From positions 62,001-126,000 of the forward strand of contig NEVA01000010.1 of the NCBI GenBank assembly GCA_002304445.1: a DNA stretch of 64,000 nt, in the 5' to 3' direction. Both the position numbers and the translations under genes were made by a program. Source of the DNA: Opitutia bacterium Tous-C4FEB. Lineage in GTDB: Bacteria > Verrucomicrobiota > Verrucomicrobiia > Opitutales > Opitutaceae. Under the pieces are notes generated by a model. The model was not told the DNA's origin and ran no database searches. It saw only the letters and a program-made list of their open reading frames with translations. Positions 56,758 to 64,000 of this stretch are shown here, piece by piece (position 1 is the first letter of the stretch; every line of letters starts with the position of its first letter).

Positions 56758-59346
56758 ATGATTCGTCGTCTCCTCCACCTCCTTCTGCTCGGCCTCTCGG
56801 CCCTTGTGGTCGCCCACACCGCCAGCGCCCAGACCGTCCGCTGGGATCCTATTCAGGGCACCCTCGCCGTCGGCCAGACCAGCGAACTCCAGCTCGTTTT
56901 CGAAGACTGCTCGCCCACCGGGCAGCCACGTCTCCCCGGCATCGACGGTCTTACCCTCGAGTTCGCGGGCCAGTCCACGAGCACCTCAATCATCAATTTT
57001 ACCCGCTCCGACTCCGTCACGTTCACCTACGCCGCACGCCTCAGCAAAAACCAGCGGGTGACCATCCCTTCCTTCGAAGTCGAAACCAACAAAGGTAAAT
57101 TCCGCACCCCCGTCGCCACCTTCGATCCCGGCGCCGCCACCGTCGGCGGCACCGGGGTCGCCCTCGACAACGCCGCCGCCTCCCGCCTCGTGGCGACCCC
57201 TGCCAGCGTCTGGGCCGGCGAGGTCTTCACGCTCACCTACTCTCTCGACGCATCGCGCAACTACTTCCCCGATTTCGGCCGCGGCCAGATCGAGTGGAAC
57301 GCGGAGCCTCTCGTTGCCGAGGATTGGTCCCGGCCCGAGCCCCTTGATTTCCGCCTCGGCAACGAGCCCCGCACCGGACTCACCTACCGCACCCGCGCCG
57401 TCGCCCGCACTCCCGGCAGCGTTCGCCTCAACGCCGTCAATCAGCTGCTCAACCTCTCCGTCGGCGTCACCGGCTTTGGCTTTTTTCAGCAACGCCAGTA
57501 TCAGCAATACTCGGTCACCAGCGCCACTCCCGTCCTCGAGGTAAAGCCGCTCCCCGCAGCCCCGTCCGGTTTCAACGGTGCCGTCGGCGACCTCAAGCTC
57601 ACCTCGAAAGTCGTCCCCCTCACCGCCGCTGTCGGCGAACCGATTACATGGACGCTCGAGCTCACCGGCACCGCCAACTGGCCCGACCTCCCCGGCCTGC
57701 CGTCCCGCGCCGTCTCCAAAAACTTCCAGGTCATCTCGCCCCAGGCCAAACGCACTCCCGCCGAGGGAAAACTCTTCGACGCCACGCTGGCGGAAGACGT
57801 CGTGCTCGTTCCAAGCAAGGCCGGCTCCTATACCCTCGCGCCCGTTACCTTCACTTACTTCGACCCCAAAGCCGGCGCTTACAAAACGCTCACGACGGCC
57901 GCCACCACCGTCACCATCACCGAGCCCGCCCCGTCCGGCCTCAACCTCAACGTGATGCCCGCCGCCACCGGCCAAGCCAGCGTCGAGGATCAGAAACCAA
58001 AAACTCCCCCCGTGCCGGCCGCCGCGCCGCTGGCCCTCCCCCGCGAACCGGTCTTCGGCTCAGCCCACTCTTCTGTTCCCCTCGCCCAGCGCACCGTTGT
58101 TCTTCTGTGCGTCGCCCCTTTTGCACTGCTCGGCGCATTCTGGTTCGCGCTGGCTCTCCGCCATGCCCGCGTCACCGACCCGCTTCGCCCCCGCCGCGAA
58201 GCCCGCGCCCGGCTCCAAAAACTCCTCCCCGAGATTAACGCGTCTGTCTCCGGTTCCCCCGCTTCCGGCTCTCAACTTTCAACTCTCAGCTCTCAACTTT
58301 TAGCCTGGCAGCACGACACCGCTCTCCTGCTTCAAACCCCGTCCGCCGCACCCACCGCCAACGACCTCGCCCGCTCCCCGGCTTTCCAGCAACTCGCAGA
58401 CCGAACCGCGGCCATCGAGAATCTTACCGCGCTGTGGCGCGAGTCCGACCGCGCGCTTTACGCCGAGAACATCCCGCTTCCCGCCGACTGGACGACTCGG
58501 GCCCAAACCGCCCTCGCCGCAACTCCGCTTCCGGGATTCTCACCGCTGAGACTTTTCCTGCCCCGCAACCTCTTCCCTTTCGTCGCGGCGCTCCTCCTCT
58601 TCGTTGTACTTTCTCCCATCGCATCCGCCGCCGAAACGCAAAACCCCGCCGCCTCCGCCGCCGCGGCCTATCGACTCGGCGATTTCCCCGCCGCCGAAAA
58701 GACCTACCGCGCCTCCCTCGCCAAAACCCCGCTCGACTCGCTCGCCCATCACAACCTCTCGCTCGCTCTCGCCCAACAAGACCGCTGGGACGAGTCCGCG
58801 GCCCACGCCGCCGTCGCCCTCGTCCAAAATCCCGCCCACGAATCCATCCGCGCGCAATTTACCCTCGCCGCCGAAAAGTCCGGCCACGTTCCCGCTCCTC
58901 TTGCAGCTTTCATCGCGCCCGGCTTCTTCCAACGACTCGTGCTCCTCACCTCACCTGCCCGGTGGCAACTCGGGCTCATCGTTAGCTGTGTGATCGCCGC
59001 CGGTGCCGTCGGTGGCCTGCTCGCCGGCGCCTACCTGCGCTCTTCCCGGCGCACCCTCGCTCTTGCCTGGAGCGTCCTCGGCCTGAGCGTTTGCACCGCA
59101 ATCACGAGCCTCGGTTGCTGGCTCAACTACGGTCCGGCGACGGACGCGCGCGCCGCGATCATCTGGCGCGCCGGCACGCTCCGCTCCATCCCGACCGAAG
59201 CCGACACCGCGCAAAAAACCACCCCGTTGGCCGCCGGCAGCCTCGCCCAAATTGATAAGTCGTTTCTCGGCTGGAGGCACCTCCGCTTTGAAGCCGGCCA
59301 ATCCGGCTGGGTCCGCACCGAGGACCTCGTTCCGATTTGGCGGTGA
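56758..59346 (+). CDS. BatD-like protein with C-terminal TPR, TM and SH3-like segments (apparent BatD-BatE fusion)
   Basis: N-terminal VRWDPIQGTLAVGQTSELQLVFEDCSP and successive beta domains; C-terminal AAYRLGDFPAAEKTYRASLAKTPLDSLAHHNLSLALAQQDRWDESAAHAAVAL, then TMs, then WRHLRFEAGQSGWVRTEDLVPIWR. Confidence 0.85.
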   Translation: MIRRLLHLLLLGLSALVVAHTASAQTVRWDPIQGTLAVGQTSELQLVFEDCSPTGQPRLPGIDGLTLEFAGQSTSTSIINFTRSDSVTFTYAARLSKNQRVTIPSFEVETNKGKFRTPVATFDPGAATVGGTGVALDNAAASRLVATPASVWAGEVFTLTYSLDASRNYFPDFGRGQIEWNAEPLVAEDWSRPEPLDFRLGNEPRTGLTYRTRAVARTPGSVRLNAVNQLLNLSVGVTGFGFFQQRQYQQYSVTSATPVLEVKPLPAAPSGFNGAVGDLKLTSKVVPLTAAVGEPITWTLELTGTANWPDLPGLPSRAVSKNFQVISPQAKRTPAEGKLFDATLAEDVVLVPSKAGSYTLAPVTFTYFDPKAGAYKTLTTAATTVTITEPAPSGLNLNVMPAATGQASVEDQKPKTPPVPAAAPLALPREPVFGSAHSSVPLAQRTVVLLCVAPFALLGAFWFALALRHARVTDPLRPRREARARLQKLLPEINASVSGSPASGSQLSTLSSQLLAWQHDTALLLQTPSAAPTANDLARSPAFQQLADRTAAIENLTALWRESDRALYAENIPLPADWTTRAQTALAATPLPGFSPLRLFLPRNLFPFVAALLLFVVLSPIASAAETQNPAASAAAAYRLGDFPAAEKTYRASLAKTPLDSLAHHNLSLALAQQDRWDESAAHAAVALVQNPAHESIRAQFTLAAEKSGHVPAPLAAFIAPGFFQRLVLLTSPARWQLGLIVSCVIAAGAVGGLLAGAYLRSSRRTLALAWSVLGLSVCTAITSLGCWLNYGPATDARAAIIWRAGTLRSIPTEADTAQKTTPLAAGSLAQIDKSFLGWRHLRFEAGQSGWVRTEDLVPIWR

Positions 59347-59598
59347 TTCCGAGGCTCCCCCTCCCGCCCAAGCCCACCGCGGTAGTCGTCGGCCCACGTC
59401 GAGCAATTAGCTGACGATCCCCACCCAAGAATCGCGGCCGCGCCGGGGCCGAGCCGGCGGTTCCCGCGCCCCCGCGGATCAAACGGAAAATCGTTTGATG
59501 CAATCCGCACATACTGCTCCTCCGCCCTTGCCCCGGCCAACCCTCCGCGCACGTTAGCCCGGTCCTGCGGTTCAACGCCCTCCTCGTCTTTCTCCGCT

Positions 59599-62500
59599 AT
59601 GAAGCTTGCCCCCAAATCCGTCGCCACGTTCACGGTTCTCCTTCTCGGCCTCGGAGTCGTTGCGCTCTGGAGAAATTCTCCCGTCGCCCTTCCCGTCGCC
59701 CCGGCCGAGCCGCAATTTGCCGACACTCTGCAGGCTGCACCCACCACCGCGCTCACCCCCACACCGGCGCAGGCGACCGAACCCAACCCGTCTTCGGTCG
59801 CCTCGCGACCGCCCGGCCAAGTGCTCCCGCCCCGCGCCTTCATTTTCGGTGAGTCCGGCCCTGTCACCCTTGATGACATTCCCTCCGGCCGTTTCCGCGA
59901 TCAGCTCCTCGTCGTTTCCGACGTGGCCCGCGCCCGCGCGCTGACCGCTCTCGGCGTGCTCCGCGTTCCCATCAGCAATCTCGCTTCGCTCCACGTGGAC
60001 GCCGAGGGCAATCTCTTCTTCGCCTGCCCGCACTCACCCCTTGCTCACTACGACGAAGCCGCCTTCCTCCCCGCTTCCGGCCCAACCGCGAACAGCGCTG
60101 CTTCGAACGAATTCACCGTCTCCGTCCCAAACTCCACCCCTCCGGTCCGCCACAGCCGCCCCGGCGCCTCCCGGGTCATCTACCTCGATTTTAACGGGCA
60201 CGTCGTCACGGGCACGTCGTGGAACTCCATCGCCGGCGCACCGTCGGCTTTCCTCTGCACGCCCTATGACACCGACGGCAATGCCGGTTCCTTCAGCCCG
60301 GCCGAGCAAGCCGCCATCGTGCTGATTTGGGAACGCGTTGCGGAGTCGTTCCGGCCGTTCGATGTCGACGTCACCACCGAGCAGCCCGCGACCTTCAACA
60401 ATTCCACTGCCCGCGCCCTGATCACCAAAGCTCGCGACGCCAACGGCGTCCTAAACCCCGTCGCCGATACCGCCAGCGGCGTCGCTTACCTCAACGTGTT
60501 CGGCAACGCCACCTTCGCGGCCGCCACCAGCACGTGTTTCATTTACCAAGGCTCGATGAGCGCCACTAAAATCGCGTCGGTCGTATCCCACGAGATCGGA
60601 CACCAAATGGGACTCAGTCACGATGGGACTCTGCCCAACGAGCCGGCCAACGAATACTACGCCGGTCACGGCGCCGACGATACGTCTTGGGCTCCCATTA
60701 TGGGTAGCTCCTCACGCAACGTCCTCCACTGGTCGAAGGGCGAGTATCTCAACGCCAACAACACCCAAGACGACCTCGCCCTCATCGCCGCCAAACTCTC
60801 CGTCCGCCCCGACCAAGTCTCCGGCGCGGACTCCGCCGCCTCCCCCCTCATCTTGAACGGCACAGCGTTGCGCCAAAACGGCCTCCTCGAAACCACCGGC
60901 GACATCGACACCTTCACCTTTTCGACCTCGGGCGGCCCGCTCTCTCTCCGCGTTTCTCCGCCGGAAGTTACCGCACTGTCCAACCGCTTCTCCGTCGATC
61001 TCGCCGCCGAGCTCCGGGACGCCGCCGGCACGCTCATCACCCGCTCTGATCCGCCCGACTCAGCCTCCGCCGCCTTTGAGCAAACCCTCGCCGCCGGAAC
61101 ATATTTCCTCCGCATCACCGGTGTCGGCACCGGCTCACCGCTCAACAATCCGCCCACGGGCTACACGTCCTACGGCAGCATCGGCTCCTACGAAATCACC
61201 GGCACCGTTCCGCCGCCGACCACGCCCTCCGCCGCCGCCATCGCCCAGAATCCCGAGCCGCAGAACCAATTCCCCGGCAACCCTGCGACGTTCTCCGTCG
61301 TGGCCCGCGCCAACCCGGCCGCGACCTTCTCCTGGCAACGCTCCACCGACGCCGGCGCCACTTGGACGTCCCTCAACGAGGGCAGCCCGTACACCGGGAC
61401 GAACACCGCCGACCTCACGGTGTTTCCGCTTTCCGCCCCGATGACCGGAGAGCGCTTCCGCTGCGTCGTCACCAATTCCGCCGGCTCCGCCACCAGCGCG
61501 GCCGCCACGCTCACCATCGCCGTGCCGCCCCCGCCCACCCTGCCCACCTTCGATCCGTTTCCGATCGTCAGCACCTTCGGCCGCGGACTGGCCGCCGGCT
61601 CCAACACCAACCTCACCATCACCCTCACCGGCGGGTCCGATCCACTCACCCTCCGTTGGCAACGCGACGGCGTGGATCTGCCCGACGCGGCCGGTCCCGT
61701 TTACTTCTTGCGCAACTGGCAGCCCACCGACTCCGGCACTTACCGCGTCATCGCCACCAACGCCGCCGGCTCCGTCGTATCCCCCGGCTATCGCCAATTC
61801 GTCCAACCCGAAGGCGGCTGGCAATGGCGCCACCCCACCCCGACCGGCGCCAACCTCACCAGCGCCGCGTTCGTCAACGGTCGCTTTTTCGTCGGCGGTG
61901 TCCGCGGCACGGTCCTGACCTCGACCGACGGCACCGCTTGGACGATGCGCACCCTGCCCGCCGCCAACAACATCTTCGGCTTCCAATACCTCAACGGCCT
62001 CTACATCGCTCTCGGCAGTTTGGGCGCGGTCTTCACTTCACCCGACACGATCGCATGGACGCCCCGCAACTCGGGCATCATCGTTCGCGACACCGGCACC
62101 GGTCTCATCGATCTCACCCTCGGCAACGGCCGCATCGTCGCCGTCGGCATCGGCGGCCTCACCAGCACGTCCACGGATGCGATCAACTGGACGCCCGGCA
62201 CCATCGGCGTGACCGAAGATCTCGCCGGCGTCGCGTTCGCTTTCGGCCGCTTCCACGCCGTCTCCGCCGAGAGCGGCCGCATCTTCAGTTCGTCCGATGG
62301 GGTCAACTGGACCTCGACCATGACCGCGACCTCGGGCTTGGGCGGCATCGCCGCCGGCGCCGGTCGGCTCATCGGGGTGGGCCTCAGCGGCGTCACGTTG
62401 ACCTCCACCAATGGGACGACTTGGACCCCGGGCACCGTCTTCCCCTCGGCCAATCTCCTCGGCGTCAATTTCATCAACAACCAATTCGTCGCCGTCGGCA

Positions 62501-64000
62501 CCGGCGGAGCCATCCGCACATCCCCCGATGGCGTGACGTGGACCGCCCGGAACTCCGGCGGCAACGCCAGCAACCTCCAAAACACCGCCTTCGGCCAAGG
62601 CATCTACGTCGTCCCCGGCTCGACCAGCTCGACCGCTCGCGGTGCCCTGCTCACCTCGACGGATGGCGTCACGTTTCGCGAGACCATCGCCACCGCCACC
62701 TCGACCAGCGGATTTAACCTCACCCTCCGCGGGATCGCGGCCAGCCCGACCGCCCTCGTCACCGTCGGCAACTCCGGCGCGATTCTTCAATCCAGCGACG
62801 GCACCCGCTGGACCAACCGCACCTCCGGCACGTCCGCCCAGCTCAACGACATCGCCTTCGGAGCCGGCCGGTTCGTCGCCGTGGGCAATACCTTCGGCGG
62901 TGTCGGCACCGCGCTCGTCTCCGACCACGGCGCGACTTGGACGCCCACCTCCGTCCCCGCCAATTCGCTCAACGGTGTCCGGTTTGCCGCCAATCTCTGG
63001 ATCGCGGTCGGCGCCTCCGGCCGGATTCTCACCTCGTCGGACGGCTCCAACTGGACTTCCCGCTTTCTCGGCGGCACCTCCGCCACCCTCAATAAAACCA
63101 CGTTCGGCGCGGGCCTCCACGTGGTCGTTGGCAACGCCGGCACCGTCGTCACCTCGCCCGACGGCTTGACCTGGAACGCCACCACCGCGCCCACGACCGC
63201 CAATCTCAACGACGTCACCTTCGCCTCCGGCACCTTTGTCGCCGTGGGCGCCGGCGGCGTGATTCTCACCTCGCCCAACGGCGTCACGTGGAGCGACCGC
63301 AGCTTTGGCAACGAGGCTCTCACGAGCGTCTCGTTTGCCAACGGCCAGTTCCTCGCCACCGGGCCCGGCAGTAACTATTTCGTTTCCCCCGATGGTATCA
63401 CGTGGACCGCTCGCTTCACCGGCGCGTCCGACGCCGCGCTCGACTCCGCCGCGTTCGGCGATGAGCGCTTTTTCGTCGGCGAAAACGCCGCGATCCTCGC
63501 CACCGGCGCGCCGCTCATCAGCGGTCCCGCGCCCCAAGTTGCTCTCGTCGGCGCACCGCTGACCCTTGGCGCCGCCGTCACCGCATCGGCCTACCCGCTC
63601 ACCTATCAATGGACCAAGGACGGCGTCGCGATCGCCGGCGCGACCGCACCCACCTATTCCCTCGCCCGCACGGCCGCGACCGACGCCGGCACCTATCGCT
63701 TGATCGCGAGCGGCCCGCTCGGCTCCGTCATGGCGAGCGCCGCGACCGTGACGATCGCCGCCCCCACCCCGGGACGCATTCTCAACCTCTCCGTCCGCGC
63801 CGTCGCCGGGCCCGACGAACGCACCCTCATTGCCGGTTTCACGCTCTCTGCCGGCGGCTCAAAGAATCTGCTCATTCGCGGTATCGGGCCCGCCCTCATC
63901 CCGCTGGGCGTGCCGACCGCCTTGCTTGATCCTCGCCTCCAAATTTTCAACTCACCACCCGCCGCCCCGCTCGCCACCAACGACAATTGGGGCCCGAACC
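59599..64000 (+). CDS. Giant secreted protein, 3' truncated: metzincin-type protease region, PPC-like domain, Ig-like domains, about 13 YCF48/BNR-type repeats, C-terminal sorting-like region
   Basis: Frame 1 is open from ATG 59599 to the window end (absent from the ORF track). HEIGHQMGLSHD zinc motif; repeated TSxDGxxWT motifs 61900-63420; LSVRAVAGPDERTLIAGFTLSAGGSKNLLIRGIGPAL. Confidence 0.9.
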   Translation, partial: MKLAPKSVATFTVLLLGLGVVALWRNSPVALPVAPAEPQFADTLQAAPTTALTPTPAQATEPNPSSVASRPPGQVLPPRAFIFGESGPVTLDDIPSGRFRDQLLVVSDVARARALTALGVLRVPISNLASLHVDAEGNLFFACPHSPLAHYDEAAFLPASGPTANSAASNEFTVSVPNSTPPVRHSRPGASRVIYLDFNGHVVTGTSWNSIAGAPSAFLCTPYDTDGNAGSFSPAEQAAIVLIWERVAESFRPFDVDVTTEQPATFNNSTARALITKARDANGVLNPVADTASGVAYLNVFGNATFAAATSTCFIYQGSMSATKIASVVSHEIGHQMGLSHDGTLPNEPANEYYAGHGADDTSWAPIMGSSSRNVLHWSKGEYLNANNTQDDLALIAAKLSVRPDQVSGADSAASPLILNGTALRQNGLLETTGDIDTFTFSTSGGPLSLRVSPPEVTALSNRFSVDLAAELRDAAGTLITRSDPPDSASAAFEQTLAAGTYFLRITGVGTGSPLNNPPTGYTSYGSIGSYEITGTVPPPTTPSAAAIAQNPEPQNQFPGNPATFSVVARANPAATFSWQRSTDAGATWTSLNEGSPYTGTNTADLTVFPLSAPMTGERFRCVVTNSAGSATSAAATLTIAVPPPPTLPTFDPFPIVSTFGRGLAAGSNTNLTITLTGGSDPLTLRWQRDGVDLPDAAGPVYFLRNWQPTDSGTYRVIATNAAGSVVSPGYRQFVQPEGGWQWRHPTPTGANLTSAAFVNGRFFVGGVRGTVLTSTDGTAWTMRTLPAANNIFGFQYLNGLYIALGSLGAVFTSPDTIAWTPRNSGIIVRDTGTGLIDLTLGNGRIVAVGIGGLTSTSTDAINWTPGTIGVTEDLAGVAFAFGRFHAVSAESGRIFSSSDGVNWTSTMTATSGLGGIAAGAGRLIGVGLSGVTLTSTNGTTWTPGTVFPSANLLGVNFINNQFVAVGTGGAIRTSPDGVTWTARNSGGNASNLQNTAFGQGIYVVPGSTSSTARGALLTSTDGVTFRETIATATSTSGFNLTLRGIAASPTALVTVGNSGAILQSSDGTRWTNRTSGTSAQLNDIAFGAGRFVAVGNTFGGVGTALVSDHGATWTPTSVPANSLNGVRFAANLWIAVGASGRILTSSDGSNWTSRFLGGTSATLNKTTFGAGLHVVVGNAGTVVTSPDGLTWNATTAPTTANLNDVTFASGTFVAVGAGGVILTSPNGVTWSDRSFGNEALTSVSFANGQFLATGPGSNYFVSPDGITWTARFTGASDAALDSAAFGDERFFVGENAAILATGAPLISGPAPQVALVGAPLTLGAAVTASAYPLTYQWTKDGVAIAGATAPTYSLARTAATDAGTYRLIASGPLGSVMASAATVTIAAPTPGRILNLSVRAVAGPDERTLIAGFTLSAGGSKNLLIRGIGPALIPLGVPTALLDPRLQIFNSPPAAPLATNDNWGPN

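Overview
This is a GC-rich chromosomal window. Its gene content suggests the PVC superphylum, most likely Verrucomicrobia/Opitutaceae: PVC-type heme-binding dehydrogenase, ThuA, DUF1080, several Gfo/Idh/MocA oxidoreductases, and a giant Ig/beta-propeller secreted protein. Taxonomy is inferred from content only. I support about 45 protein-coding genes. Recognisable loci are an M3 peptidase (5' truncated), an S8 subtilase, pepT, a Na+/solute symporter divergent from a serine-hydrolase/NamZ-like fusion, a XylA-like isomerase, a TonB-dependent receptor, rpsO-pnp, surE, a XylR-type regulator, an IS200-like RAYT transposase embedded in REP palindromes, rmuC, a penicillin acylase, katG/oxyR, and a MoxR-DUF58-BatA-BatB-BatD(E) aerotolerance-type operon. 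The last gene is a very large, 3'-truncated metzincin/Ig/beta-propeller ORF that the supplied ORF track misses because no stop falls inside the window. Main items to follow up: the RAYT/REP locus, including a copy that has lost exactly its hairpin; a multi-hairpin leader upstream of rpsO; a 13-bp-arm inverted repeat and OxyR-like half-sites between katG and oxyR; two gene remnants not in the ORF track (a response regulator and a PVC heme-binding C-terminus); an apparent BatD-BatE fusion; and two further families of short intergenic repeats. I found no CRISPR array, rRNA, tRNA or prophage.
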